From assembly GCF_024213555.1 (NCBI RefSeq), contig NZ_JANAVO010000001.1:3224001-3288000 (forward strand): a DNA stretch of 64,000 nucleotides, in the 5' to 3' direction. The translations under genes were made by a program, and so were the position numbers. This DNA is from Allokutzneria sp. A3M-2-11 16. GTDB taxonomy: Bacteria; Actinomycetota; Actinomycetes; Mycobacteriales; Pseudonocardiaceae. Below are positions 34,799-45,495 of this stretch, in pieces. The notes under the pieces are model-generated. The model worked only from the letters and a program-made list of their open reading frames with translations. It searched no databases and was not told the DNA's origin. Within the stretch, counting starts at the first letter, position 1; every line of letters starts with the position of its first letter.

Positions 34799-34994
34799 TT
34801 TGACCTCCTTGCCCCGCCCCTTGTGATTGACCACAGTGCCCTCTGTACCGCTTCGGCGAAGCGCATCCCGATCGAACAGTCGGAGCGCGAGGCCGCGGTA
34901 CGAGTGAGGGGCCACCTCGCCTCGCACAGCACCAACTCCGGCGCCCCCAGCGCCGATGCCAGGAGTGCTTCGCCGAGTAGGCGTGGAGTGAGTC

Positions 34995-35726
34995 ATGAGA
35001 CAGATCCAGACCGTTTGCAGGCCGCCGCACAAACCCACCACCCCGGCGGCGACACCCACGCCAGGCATGCTCGCGGCCGAACGCAGGCGCGGTCCCGTCC
35101 GGGTCGCGCTGCTGGACCGGCACCCCGTCACCGTGGAGGGGCTGGCGCAGCTGCTCTCCGCGCAGCAGGGCGTCACCGTCGTCGGCCGCTTCTACCGGGT
35201 CAACGACGCGCTGGCCAGCCTGACCAGGTGCGAGGCCCACGTGCTCGTGGTGGACCCGCAGGTCGCCGGGCCGGACGCGATCGCGCTGCTGCGCCTGTTG
35301 CAGCGGGAGTACCCGAACCTCGCGGTGCTCGTGCTCAGCGACAACACCGACTACGTCAGCGCCGCGCTGGACGCGGGGGCCAACGGGTTCCTGCTCAAGA
35401 CCGCGGTGCTGGGCGAGATCCTCAGCGGCATCCTCAAGGCCGCCGACGGCCAGACCCCGGTGTCCCGTTCCCTGCTGCCGATGCTGGCCTCCGAGGTGCG
35501 CGGCGGCGGCCGGACCCGGCAGCGGCTGTCCAGCCGGGAGCTGCAGATCCTGGAGCAGGTCGCCACCGGCAACACCAACGCCGAGATCGCCCGCAACCTG
35601 TTCATCAGCGAGGCGACCGTGAAGACGCACCTGCACCGGGTGTTCAACAAGCTCAGCGTCCCGGACCGGGCGTCGGCGGTGGCGACCGCCATCTCCCTCG
35701 GTCTGCTCCGCGGCGCACTCCGCTAG
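34995..35726 (+). CDS. NarL-type response regulator (LuxR HTH)
   Basis: A 243-aa regulator with a ~34-residue unconserved N-terminal tail, a receiver domain (phosphoacceptor Asp87 in VVVDPQVAG, Lys135 in FLLKTA) and a C-terminal LuxR HTH (SSRELQILEQVATGNTNAEIARN). The usual acidic pair is D-R rather than D-D (DRHP at 41-44), so phosphorylation may be altered. No sensor kinase is adjacent. The ATG at 34995 has GGAG upstream. It is followed 7 nt later by hairpin repeat A. Confidence 0.9.
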   Translation: MRQIQTVCRPPHKPTTPAATPTPGMLAAERRRGPVRVALLDRHPVTVEGLAQLLSAQQGVTVVGRFYRVNDALASLTRCEAHVLVVDPQVAGPDAIALLRLLQREYPNLAVLVLSDNTDYVSAALDAGANGFLLKTAVLGEILSGILKAADGQTPVSRSLLPMLASEVRGGGRTRQRLSSRELQILEQVATGNTNAEIARNLFISEATVKTHLHRVFNKLSVPDRASAVATAISLGLLRGALR

Positions 35727-35729
35727 CCG

Positions 35730-35790
35730 GAATCCCGTTTCGTACTCATAGCGGGAGCCAGGGCGGCTATGAGTACGAAACGGGAATCCG
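35730..35790. repeat. Hairpin repeat family A, copy 1
   Basis: Arms CCGTTTCGTACTCATAGCGG and GGCTATGAGTACGAAACGGG, extended to about 25 bp by GGAAT/AATCC, form a long hairpin between two convergent regulator genes. The same arms recur at 59884-59946 and 61616-61678. Confidence 0.92.
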
Positions 35791-35809
35791 GGCGTTCAGG
35801 CGGGTGGCG

Positions 35810-37183
35810 TCAGTCGGAGTCGGCCACGGTGTGCGCGCGGTGCGCGGCCAGACCGGCCCACCACGCGACGGCGCCGGTTCGTCGTTGCACACCAAGGGTT
35901 TTGTAGATCCGCTGCAGGTGGTTCTGCACCGTTTTCGGCGACAGGCCGAGGTCCTCGGCGATCATCGTGGCGGACTGGCCCTCGACCAGGCGTTGCAGGA
36001 TCTCGATCCGGCGCATGGTCAGCCCCATCCGCAGCGCCACCCGCACCGGGTCCTCGGCGTGCGGGTCGGGCTCCGGGGTGGTGGCGACCGGGGTCGGCGA
36101 GATGCCGGACTCCTTGGGCCGCTGCTGCTCGGACTGGCCCTCGTCGGTGTGCAGGCCGAGCCCGGCCAGCCAGTGCCCGACGATGTTGTTCTCCCGGATC
36201 CGCAGCAGGTCGCGGCCCTGCTGGGCCTCCCACAGCTTGTACTGCTCCAGGTGTTTGCGGGCGTGGTAGAGCGCGCGGTCGAGGTTCCCGGCCCGCTCGT
36301 GCGCCTGGCTCAGCAGCTCGTGCGCCCGCGCGGTGTACTCCCTGGCCAGCGCGCTCTCGGCCAGTTCCGCGGCGGCCTCAAGGCATTTGATCTGCTCGGC
36401 GTGCCGCCCGTCCATGCCGTAGAGCCTGCCGCGCAGCATCTTCAGCTCCGCCTGCGCGATCACCCGGTCGGAGCTGCGCAGCAGGTAGCCCGCGCGCTCG
36501 CAGAACCGGCGGGCCCGCAGCTTGTCGCCGAGCTCGGCGCGCAGATCACCGATCATGATGTTCACCCGGGCCAGCCGGACCGGGTCGTCGAGCGACTTCC
36601 ACTTGTCCCGGCACGCCTTGGCCAGCTCCTCCGAGCGCAGCAGCTTGAGCTTGCACGCGTCGCCCTCGACCCCGCAGCGCAGGGACTGCACCTTGACCAT
36701 GCAGTTGCCGAAGTACTGCGTGCGCACCATCTGCGCCTGGTGCAGCAGCATCTCGCCCATCAGGCCGCCGTCGCCGGACAGCTCGGCGAACCCTTGGGCC
36801 CTGGCCAGGGTGGCGAGGGCCCGTTCGGTGGAGTTGACCTTGACCTCGATCGAGGAGCGGGCCAGGTTGATCCGCGCCTGGAGCTCGATGGTCCGGCGTT
36901 GCACGGCGAACCGCTCGATCTCGGCGAGCGCGTCCAGGGCCGGGGCCCACAACCCGCGCTTGGCCAGGGTGACCGCCTGCACGACCGCGGAGTAGGCGAC
37001 GCCGACCGGGTCGCCCAGCCAGGCGAACCCGGCGGCCGCCTTCTCCGCCCACTCCAGCGCTTCCCACGCCCGGCCCTCGTCGATCGCGGCGCGGGCCTCG
37101 GCGAGGTTGTCGTCGGCGGTGCGGCGCGCGCTCAGCTCGGCCGCGGTGCTGGCCTTGTCGATCGGGGACAGCACTCCGATCAC
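35810..37183 (-). CDS. TPR-LuxR transcriptional regulator
   Basis: A 457-aa protein with helical TPR-like repeats over residues ~20-330 (for example AWEALEWAEKAAAGFAWLGD) and a C-terminal LuxR HTH (RRIEILQRLVEGQSATMIAEDLGLSPKTVQNHLQRIYKTLGVQRR). There is no N-terminal ATPase domain, so it is a shortened relative of the LAL/MalT type. The start is GTG 37183. It lies directly downstream of the subtilisin-like protease operon, same strand, 128 nt away, and may respond to the same conditions. Confidence 0.88.
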   Translation of the reverse strand: MIGVLSPIDKASTAAELSARRTADDNLAEARAAIDEGRAWEALEWAEKAAAGFAWLGDPVGVAYSAVVQAVTLAKRGLWAPALDALAEIERFAVQRRTIELQARINLARSSIEVKVNSTERALATLARAQGFAELSGDGGLMGEMLLHQAQMVRTQYFGNCMVKVQSLRCGVEGDACKLKLLRSEELAKACRDKWKSLDDPVRLARVNIMIGDLRAELGDKLRARRFCERAGYLLRSSDRVIAQAELKMLRGRLYGMDGRHAEQIKCLEAAAELAESALAREYTARAHELLSQAHERAGNLDRALYHARKHLEQYKLWEAQQGRDLLRIRENNIVGHWLAGLGLHTDEGQSEQQRPKESGISPTPVATTPEPDPHAEDPVRVALRMGLTMRRIEILQRLVEGQSATMIAEDLGLSPKTVQNHLQRIYKTLGVQRRTGAVAWWAGLAAHRAHTVADSD

Positions 37184-37311
37184 CCGTTTTTCCGGGTCGG
37201 GGCAACCCGCGGAGAATTGGTTTTCGGCATCGGTGTCCCACCCTCGCCCGTGAACCGAACTGGGCGAGGGTACCCCGGGTCCCGGACCTCGCTTTCACGA
37301 AATCAATAGAC

Positions 37312-40300
37312 TCAGCTCAACGCGTGTGTGCGGAGCACCGTTTGGCGTACCGAGTTGCCGTCGGAGTCCTTCGCCTCGATGCGCAGCGAACCGAATCCGC
37401 CCGCCTTGCCCGCCGCGGGCAGCATTCCGGCCCACACCTCACCGCTGCGCTGCACCGGGACATCCGTCCAGGTCCGGCCCTCGTCGTAGCTGAGCGCGAC
37501 GCGCAGTTCGGTGACTGTGGCCCGCCCGGCGGCTTGGGGTTGCCTCGCGGCGAAGACCCGGATCGGCAACGGTGCCGCGGCCGGTGCGGCGTTCGCGTGG
37601 TCCAGGGAGATCCGCGGGTCCACCGTCAGCAGCGGCACCGCCACCGGCTTCTGGTCCGGCGTCGGCCCGGAGCGGAACGTCCACGCCGCGTCGACCGAGG
37701 TCGTGAGCGTGCCGTCCCTGGTGCCCGTCGCCCGCAGTTCGTAGTTCCCCTGGCGCGGTGGGACCACGGTGCCGAAACCGGTCGCCTCGGTGGTGAACAC
37801 CTGCTTGCCGTCGAGGAGCAGCGTCGTCCTGCCTTGGAGCGCGGCCGATCCGTTCCAGGTCCGGGCACCTTCCGCGGCGGGGCGCGGTGCCGCGAGCGAC
37901 AGCATGCCGGTGATCTTGTCGTCGATCCGGTGCACCGCGGTCCTGCCGAACGCGGGGGCGAAGACCGCCGAGTTCCAGTCCCGCCGATAGGTCCGGCCCG
38001 CGTCGAAGCGGCTGTACCCGGCCTCGGACAGGGGCTCGTTGTCCGTTCCCAGCTGGCGAAGCCACCAACCCGGGCTCACGTACTCGGTGCGCTCCTTGCC
38101 GATGGCGACCTCCGGTGCGGCGAGGCGGAACATGCCTTGCGGCTGCGGCAGGGGGAAGCTGTCGTTCGGTGCGTGGGCCATGGTCGGGCGCATGCTCTTG
38201 GCGCCGCCCGGCCGGTATCGCGAGTCGATGTGCGCCAGCTGCTCCTTGCGCACGTCATGGCGTCCGCCGTCCACCATCTTTCCCTGTGCGGTCAACGCGA
38301 TGTCGTAGCTGACGGGATTGTCCTTTGTAGACACCAGGTTCACCGTGACCGGACCGGCCTTGAGTAGTTCGATCAGTTTGGTCAACCGGTGTTCGGCGGC
38401 GTTCAGCGTCGGCAGTGCCAGCGGCTGGAAGACCTGTCGTGCGGGTTGGACCACCAGTGCCGCCTTGGCTCCCGCGTCGGCGGCAGCTTTCACCGCCTTG
38501 ACGGTGTCATCGGTCTTCGGGTCCAGCGTGAGCAGGACGAGCTTCCCCTTCAGGTCTCCGCCCTGTTTGCCGTCCACGACGTCGATCCGGTGCTCACCGA
38601 CGAGCTTCGGTGAATGCTCGTCATAGGACAGGGAGAGGGGAATGCGTTGTGGAGCAACAACTTCTGCTGCTAGCTCCGGTCGGACCGCGGTGAGGTGGGT
38701 GACGTGGGTGAAGCGCTGGTCGGAGCCGCCGAGCGAGCCCAGGTAGAGCGGGGTGTCGCTGTCGGCGTACGTCGCGGCCTGCATGTCGTGTCGAGCAGCG
38801 TGGTCACCGTCTGGCGGACGACCTTCAGCGACGGATCGTCCAGCGAGACCTGCTGCCGCTGGGCTTTGCGCGCATCGGCTTCGAGCGTGAGGTCCTTGTC
38901 CAGCTTGAGTTTCGGGGCGACCTGCTGGATGAGTGCCATCGGGTCGGACTTGTACTCGCCGCGCGGGCCGTGCTCGGCGAGCGTGCTGCTGACCAGGTAT
39001 TCACCCTCGGGCAGGCGCGCGGTCCCGACACCGTTGGCATCCATGCGCAAGGTCTGGGAGACATCGGGTCCGGTGATCTTGACGGTGGAGCGAGCGGGCT
39101 TGCCGTCGCGGCCGGTGGCCTTCACGGTGAGGACTCGCATGGTGTTCTCGACGTCCGCGCCGATCGAGGTGCGCACGACCGTGTCGCCCGCGGTCGCGGT
39201 CAGCCAGCCGCCGTAGAGGCCTGGACGCAGGGTCGGGTCGACGGTCACGGAGACCTTCGCCGAACCCTTGGCGGCAACGGTGATCTCGTTGGCGCTGAGC
39301 CGGAACTGGCCGCTGTCACCCGGTTTGCCCTTGCCGTCAGCAATGGACAGGTTGAGCTTGAGCGCGACGGGCCGGTCCCCGTCGTTGTGGTACGTGACGT
39401 CCTTTGTGGACGGTTTCTGTCCCGTGTGCGGCCAGGTGAAGCGACCGAGGGAGAGGCTGCCCTGCTCGGCCGTGACCTGCTGCCGGATCGCGCGGTCCAG
39501 GTCGACGATTCCGCTGCCCTGACCGTAAACCGTGGCTCCCGCGACCGGGCGAGCCGTGCTCATCAGCGCGGACTTGATCCGGCCGGGGCTCCAGTCGGGA
39601 TGCAGTCCGGCGATGATCGCCGCCGCGCCCGAGACGTGCGGCGCGGACATCGACGTGCCGTTCATCATCGTGTACTGCTCCGGAAGACCGCCGGTCTCCC
39701 CGAAGGTGCCCGCGGCCTTGGCCCCGACGATGTCGCTGCCCGGCGCGGAGATGTCCGGCTTCAGCGCGTGGTCGCCGAACCTGGGGCCCCGCGAGGACTC
39801 CCCGTTGAGCCGGTCCTGCTTGGTGGTGTTCGCCACCGACAGCGCCTCGTCGGCGGTGGAGGGGTAGCTGATCATCTTGTCGGCGCCGGTGTTCCCGGCC
39901 GCGGCGACGAACAGCGTGCCGTGCTCCCTGGTGACCTTGGTGATCAGCTCGTCCAGCGGTCCCTCGTGCGGCAGCGGCGTGCCGAAGCTCATGTTGACGA
40001 CCTTGGCCTTGTTCTCCACGGCCGCCCATGCGACCCCGGCGATGACGGCCTCCTCGTCGGCGGAGCGTTCGCCGACCTTGCCCGCCAACAGCCGCGCGCC
40101 CTTGGTCATGCCCGCGTACTTGCCGCCACTGGCCGCGCCGGTGCCCGCGACGATCGAGGCGACGTGCGTGCCGTGGCCGTCGGTGTCCTTCGGGCCGTCG
40201 GGGGAGTTGCTGAAGTCCTTGGCCACCACGCCTTTCAGGTCCGGGTGGGTGGTGTCGACGCCGGTGTCGAGCACGGCGACGGTGACGTCCTTGGCGGTGT

Positions 40301-40877
40301 GCCCGGCCTTCCACGCGGCGGGCGCTCCGGTCAGAGGCACGCCCCGGTCCAGGCTCATCTTGAGCTTTCCGTTGAGCCACACCTTGTCCGCGCCGGTGAG
40401 CGACCGCGCTCCGACCGAGCCCCTGAGCTGCGTCCAGGTCTTGGCGGCGTCGGTCTTCTTGGTGCGCAACGAAGAGAAGCCCAGACCCGGTCGTGCCGCA
40501 GAGCGCTGTGCCGCGGCGTTCGTCAGCAGCAGCGGCAGTTCGGGAGTGCTCGCGTCGTCGTAGCCGAACTCCAGCAGCAGGGTGATGTCGAACAGCCTGC
40601 GGTCGAGCCTGCCCGCGTCCAGCGGTGCCTCGGCGTCCTCGGGAACGACGTGGTGGTGCCCGTTCTCCGACCACGCGCGGAACGCGGTACCGGTCCGCTG
40701 TGGCGCGGCTTCGGTGTGCACGGGAATCCCGGCGGCGTTCACGTGCACGCGGTCTCCGGTGATCAGCGTGACCGTCCTCAGTGGACTTGCGCTGGCGGGA
40801 GGCGGTGCGGCCGTCGCGGGTGTGCCCAGCGCGAGAAGGCTCAGCGCCAGTACTGCGGCCGTTGCTTTGTGATGCAT
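37312..40877 (-). pseudogene. Secreted S8 serine peptidase, interrupted by a frameshift
   Basis: The first frame (ATG 40877 with CGGAG upstream, to 38670) encodes a signal peptide and a complete subtilisin domain (VAVLDTGVD, DGHGTHVAS, GTSMSAPH). It leaves the family sequence at VTTLLDT. The other frame resumes at QAATYADSDTP (ATG 38784) and runs to 37312 through the C-terminal domains. The intact neighbour (40945-44580) is colinear across this junction, so this was one ~1,190-aa gene. About 8-10 residues are missing at the break. The protease half could still be made; sequence error cannot be excluded. Confidence 0.8.
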
Positions 40878-40944
40878 GTGATGACTCCGGCGTAGTGCAG
40901 CCGGGGTAGCGGCGAACCGCCACCCCGGCTGCTGATTCGTGTTG

Positions 40945-43900
40945 TCAGCCAAGGGAATGCGTGCGCAGAACGGTCTGCTTCACCGTGTTGCCGTCGCGGT
41001 CCTTGGCTTCCATGCGGAGCGAGCCGTAGCCGCCCGCCTTGCCTCCGGCGGGCAGGGTGCCCTGCCAGCGTTCGCCGCTCTGCCGCACCGGGACCTCCAC
41101 CCACGTGGAGCCCTCGTCGTAGCTCACGGACAGCCGCATCTCGGTGATCCGCTTCGCGGAGGCCGTGATCTCGATCGGCTGCGGCGTGTTCGCGGGCACC
41201 GCGTTGCCGATGTCCAACGGCAGCTTCGGCTCCAGCACCAGCACCGGGATCGGCGTGTAGTCCTGCCCGGTGCCGCTGGAGGTGAACCCCCACGTGAGGT
41301 CCGCCGAGGTGCCGAGCGCGCCGGGCTTGGCGTCGCGGGTGGACCTCACCCGCAGCTCGTAGCGGCCGCGGTCGGCCGGGAGGAGCGTGTGGAGGGCGCG
41401 CCCGGTGGACGTGGCGACCACCTTGCCGTCGCGGCGCAGGGTCGCTTCGCCGATCTTGTCGAGCGTGGTGCTCCAGCCGCGCGGCCCGAACAGCGTCGGT
41501 GAGGCGACGAACTCGTTGCCGAGCCTGGCCATCGAGTTCCGGGCGACGGCGGGACCGAACGGGCCCGAGTTGAACTCCATCCGCCGGGGCGCCCCGAACT
41601 TGGTGGGGTGCGCGACCTCCATCCGGTTGTTGGCGGGGAAACCCGAGGTCGGCGTCGCCGCCAAGCCCAGCTCGTGCTCCCACCAACCGGGGCTGACGTA
41701 CTCGGTGCGGGTCGTGCCCAGCTCCACCAGCGGCGCGGGCTCACGGAACGGGAAGGAGACCGGCACCACGGCGGCGTTCGGACCGTCGAGACCGGGCAAC
41801 AGCTGCGGGCGCACCCCGAAGTTGCGGCCGTCGCGGTGGTACCGGGCGTCGATCTTGACGAGGTCGTCCTTGCGAATCCGGTGCTCGCCGCCGTCCGGCA
41901 TGCCGCCGGAGGCGGTCAGCGCGACGTCGTAGCTGATCGGGTTGTCCTTGGCACCCAGTACCCGGACCGCGACCGGACCGGCCTTGAGCAGTTCGGTCAG
42001 CTTGGCCAACCGGTGTTCGGCAGCCTTGAAGACCGGGATCGGCGTCGGCGAGAACAGGCCCCTCGCGGGCTGGACGACCAGTACCGCCTTGGCTCCCGCG
42101 TCAGCGGCCGCTTTCACCGCCTTGGCCGTGTCGCCGGTCTTCGGGTCCAGGTCGAGCAGGACGAGCTTGCCCTTCAGGTCCCCTCCGGTCTTGCCGTCGA
42201 CCACGTCCATCCGATGCTCGCCGACGAGCCGCGGCGAGTTCGCGTCCCGGGTCAGGGAGAGCGGAAGGCGTTGCGGCGCAACGATCTCCGAGATCACTTC
42301 GGGGCGGACGGCGGTGACGTGGTTGATGTGGCGGAAGCCCTTGGCGTTACCGCCGAGCGAGCCGACCAGGACGGGGGTGTCGGTGTCGACGTAGGTGCTC
42401 GCCCGCTGCGGGGTGCAGCACGGCTGCGCGTCGCTTCCCTTGGCGTGCAACAGGGAAAGGCTCTGCCGGACGACCTTCATCTCGGGGTCGTCAAGCTCCA
42501 CGCGCATGGGCTTGGCCGTGCGCGCGTCGATGTCCAGGGTGCGGTCGGCGGACAGCGTGATCTTCGGTGCGACCTGGTTGATCAGGGCGAGTGGATCGGA
42601 CGCGTACGCACCGCGCGGCCCGTGCTCGTACAGCTCGCTGGTCACCATGTAGTCCCCGGCGGGCAGCCGGAGCTTGCCCGTGCCGTTCGCGTCCAGCTCG
42701 ACTGTTTCGGTGAGCTGGGTTTCCTTGTCGAGGCCGACCACGGTGACGGTGGGCTCGGCGGGCTTTCCGTCCCGGCCGGTGGCCTTGAAGGACATGACGT
42801 GCATCGTGTCCTCGACGTGGGCGCCGATCGCGGTGCGCACCACGTCAGTGCCCGCGGTCGCGGTCAGCCTGCCGCCGTAGAGTCCGACCCGCCTGGTCGG
42901 GTCCACGGTGACGGAGACCTTGGCGCTGCCCTTCGCGGGGACGGTGATCTCGTTGGTGCTCAAGCGGAACTGGACGCTGTCGGCGGGCTTGCCATCCTTG
43001 TCCACAATGGACAGATCGAGCTTCGCGGTGAGCGGCTTGTCGCCGTCGTTGCGGTAGGTGACGTCGTTGGTCGCGGGCCGCTGGCCGGTGTGCGGCCAGG
43101 TGAACAGGCCCAGCGACAGGCTGCCCTCCTCGGCGGTGAACCGCTGCGAGGTGGCCCGCGCCAGGTCGACCAGCCCGGTGCCCTGGCCGTACACGGAGGT
43201 CCCGTCGATCGGGTTCGCCGTGCTCATCAACGTCGCCTTGATCCGGCCGGGGCTCCAGTCCGGGTGCTGCCCGGCGATGATCGCGGCGGCGCCGGTCAGG
43301 TGCGGTGCGGCCATCGAGGTCCCGCTCATCACGGTGTACTGCTCGGGGACTCCGCCGACGCCGGAGGTGCCCGCCGCGCGTGCCGCGATGATCTCCGAGC
43401 CGGGGCCGGTGATGTCGGGCTTGACGGCGTGGTCCCAGTGCCGGGGCCCGCGCGAGGAGAACGAGCTGAGCTCCTTCTGCTTCGTCGAGCTGGCAACGGC
43501 GAGCGCCGCGTCCGCGGTGGCGGGGGAGCCAACCGAGCCGTCCTTGCCGTCGTTGCCCGCGGCCACCACGAACAGGGTGCCCTGTTCCTCGGTGAGCCGT
43601 TCGATCCCCTCGTAGATCGGGCCCTGTTCCTCGGGCCCGCCGCCGAAGCTCATGTTGACGACCTTGGCCTTGTTCTCCACCGACGCCCACGCCATGGCGC
43701 CGAGCGCGGCCTCGTCGGAGACGTCGTAGTCACCGACCTTGCCCATGAGCACCTTGGCGCCCTTGGTCATGCCCGCGTACTTGCCGCCGCTGGCCGCGCC
43801 GGTGCCCGCGACCGTGCTCGTGACGTGCGTGCCGTGGCCCTGCACGTCCTGCACACCGTGCTGCGAGCCAGAGAAGTCCTTCGCCACCACGCCCGCGAGG

Positions 43901-44580
43901 TCCGGGTGCTTGGTGTCGATGCCGGAGTCCAGCACCGCGACGGTGACGTCCTTGGCGGTGTGCCCGGCCTGCCACGCCGCCGGAGCTCCGGTCAGCGGGA
44001 CGCTGCGGTCCAGGGAGTAGGACATCTTTCCGTTGAGCCACACGCGGTCCGCGCCGGTGAGCGAGCGGGCGCCGCTCGGCCCGCGAAGGCGCTCCCACGT
44101 CGCGGTCGCGTTGGCCTTGGCGGTGCGCACGGAAGTGATGCCGAGCGCGGAGACCTGTCCGGTGCGCCTGCTGCCGTCCGGCACGGCAGGTGCGGAGCGG
44201 GCCGCGCCCTGGGACAGCAGCAACGGGATCTCGTCGACCTTCGAGTCCTCGTAGCCGAACTTCACCAGCAGGGTGATGTCGAAGAGCCTGCGGTCCAGCC
44301 GCCCGGATTCCAAGGGCGCCTTGGCATCCTCGGGGATCACGTAGTGGTGGCCGTTCCGCGTCGAGGTGTGGAACCTCGTCCCGGTCCGGTTCGGCGCGGC
44401 CTCGGTGTGCACGGGGACCCCGGTGGCGTCGAGGTGCACGCGGTCACCGGTGATCAGCGTGACCGCGCGGCCTTCCGGAGCGGTCGTGGTGGGCTTCGGA
44501 GCCGCTTGCGCGGGCACGCCGAGGCCCACCGCTACCAGCGCGGCGACGGTGATCGCGCCGGGCAGTGTTCTGCGATGCAT
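40945..44580 (-). CDS. Secreted S8 (subtilisin-like) serine peptidase
   Basis: A 1,211-aa exported protease with a signal peptide (to about residue 27), a propeptide-like region and an S8 catalytic domain with Asp218 (VLDSGID), His249 (GHGTHV) and Ser422 (SGTSMAAPH). Long C-terminal beta domains follow, including a PA-like segment (KGKLVLLDLDPKTGD). The ATG at 44580 has GAGAGGAA upstream. It is the first gene of a tandem pair; the second, 68 nt downstream, is a frameshifted paralog. Probably general extracellular proteolysis. Confidence 0.93.
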   Translation of the reverse strand: MHRRTLPGAITVAALVAVGLGVPAQAAPKPTTTAPEGRAVTLITGDRVHLDATGVPVHTEAAPNRTGTRFHTSTRNGHHYVIPEDAKAPLESGRLDRRLFDITLLVKFGYEDSKVDEIPLLLSQGAARSAPAVPDGSRRTGQVSALGITSVRTAKANATATWERLRGPSGARSLTGADRVWLNGKMSYSLDRSVPLTGAPAAWQAGHTAKDVTVAVLDSGIDTKHPDLAGVVAKDFSGSQHGVQDVQGHGTHVTSTVAGTGAASGGKYAGMTKGAKVLMGKVGDYDVSDEAALGAMAWASVENKAKVVNMSFGGGPEEQGPIYEGIERLTEEQGTLFVVAAGNDGKDGSVGSPATADAALAVASSTKQKELSSFSSRGPRHWDHAVKPDITGPGSEIIAARAAGTSGVGGVPEQYTVMSGTSMAAPHLTGAAAIIAGQHPDWSPGRIKATLMSTANPIDGTSVYGQGTGLVDLARATSQRFTAEEGSLSLGLFTWPHTGQRPATNDVTYRNDGDKPLTAKLDLSIVDKDGKPADSVQFRLSTNEITVPAKGSAKVSVTVDPTRRVGLYGGRLTATAGTDVVRTAIGAHVEDTMHVMSFKATGRDGKPAEPTVTVVGLDKETQLTETVELDANGTGKLRLPAGDYMVTSELYEHGPRGAYASDPLALINQVAPKITLSADRTLDIDARTAKPMRVELDDPEMKVVRQSLSLLHAKGSDAQPCCTPQRASTYVDTDTPVLVGSLGGNAKGFRHINHVTAVRPEVISEIVAPQRLPLSLTRDANSPRLVGEHRMDVVDGKTGGDLKGKLVLLDLDPKTGDTAKAVKAAADAGAKAVLVVQPARGLFSPTPIPVFKAAEHRLAKLTELLKAGPVAVRVLGAKDNPISYDVALTASGGMPDGGEHRIRKDDLVKIDARYHRDGRNFGVRPQLLPGLDGPNAAVVPVSFPFREPAPLVELGTTRTEYVSPGWWEHELGLAATPTSGFPANNRMEVAHPTKFGAPRRMEFNSGPFGPAVARNSMARLGNEFVASPTLFGPRGWSTTLDKIGEATLRRDGKVVATSTGRALHTLLPADRGRYELRVRSTRDAKPGALGTSADLTWGFTSSGTGQDYTPIPVLVLEPKLPLDIGNAVPANTPQPIEITASAKRITEMRLSVSYDEGSTWVEVPVRQSGERWQGTLPAGGKAGGYGSLRMEAKDRDGNTVKQTVLRTHSLG

Positions 44581-44786
44581 GTCTTCCTCTCGGGCCGGAC
44601 CGCATGCGCGAGCCCGGTGCGACAAGAGCACTTGGTGGGTGTCCCACTCTGATCGCGGACCGAGGTGCCGAAACACCGTGCTACCACCCCGATTGCCCGG
44701 ATTCGCCGCACCCGCCACCCCTAGGGGGCAGGTCCATGTCCGCGATAGTCCGACGAGACCCACCAGACAGGCTTTAGGTTGGGCCG

Positions 44787-45431
44787 GTGACACGCGAGCG
44801 CGCTCCCGCATGGCGAACCGGCTTCGTGATCGGCTACGGCCTCGCGATGGCGCTGCACCTGTTGCTCCTGGTGACGGGGGAGCTGTGGAACCCCGCGGAG
44901 GGCGCGGCGGTGCAGGTCGTCGCGCTGTTCATCGCGCCCGCGGTGCTCGGCGGGCTGCCCGGTCTCGCGGTGGGACTCGCGGCTGATCGCCTGCGTGGCC
45001 GGAAAAGCCCTGTGCCACAACAACTTCCCTCGGCTCCACCGGAGCGGGTCCGGGACCGGGACGCGTGGGACCGGCTGCTCACGGCGTGCGAGGGGCCGGT
45101 GCGCCGGGCGGAGGACGTCACCGCCGCGTTGCCGCCGTCCCCGGCCCGCGACTGGTTGGCGCAGATCACCGAGGCGATGCGGGCGGAGCTGCCCGCCGCG
45201 CGTTCCCTGGCGGAGACCGGAAAACGGCTGCACCCACCGAACACGCCCTCGATCACCACGCAGCCGGTGTACGTGCGCCTCAAGGCAGCGGTCGAGCAGT
45301 TCGCCGCGGCGGAGCGCCGGATCGCGGAGGTCGCCGGTGAGCTCGCCGCCCAGCCGGACCTCGGCCGCGTCGACGACCAGCTCCGCCTGCTCGAACAGCA
45401 GCTCCCGCACCTGCGCTCGCCCGAGGCATGA
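44787..45431 (+). CDS. Membrane protein with helical cytoplasmic tail, unknown function
   Basis: A 214-aa protein with two N-terminal transmembrane helices (about residues 12-33 and 40-65) followed by a charged, largely helical domain ending in a probable coiled coil (AAVEQFAAAERRIAEVAGEL). No family is recognised. The GTG at 44787 lies 10 nt after a TAGGTT element and has no ribosome site, so the message may be leaderless. It is divergent from the protease operon. Confidence 0.72.
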   Translation: MTRERAPAWRTGFVIGYGLAMALHLLLLVTGELWNPAEGAAVQVVALFIAPAVLGGLPGLAVGLAADRLRGRKSPVPQQLPSAPPERVRDRDAWDRLLTACEGPVRRAEDVTAALPPSPARDWLAQITEAMRAELPAARSLAETGKRLHPPNTPSITTQPVYVRLKAAVEQFAAAERRIAEVAGELAAQPDLGRVDDQLRLLEQQLPHLRSPEA

Positions 45432-45495
45432 TCGGATTTAGCCGGGACTGAATTCATGGAGTGCCGCGGTCCGCGGGGCGACCGTTGGGCGCGTG

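Noticed and set aside
34823-37309. 828-codon plus-strand frame across two regulators
   Set aside because: It overlaps a response regulator in another frame and lies antisense to the TPR-LuxR gene; no domain is visible.
37312-38784. Independent gene starting at ATG 38784
   Set aside because: It lacks a signal peptide and its first residues align inside the paralogous protease; a frameshifted single gene explains it better.
41608-44652. 1,014-codon open frame opposite the subtilisin gene
   Set aside because: It is an antisense shadow; the minus-strand frame carries signal peptide, catalytic triad and paralogy with the neighbour.
44787-45431. Membrane protein as an anti-sigma or immunity factor
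   Set aside because: Only two transmembrane helices and a coiled coil can be seen; nothing specific supports either role.
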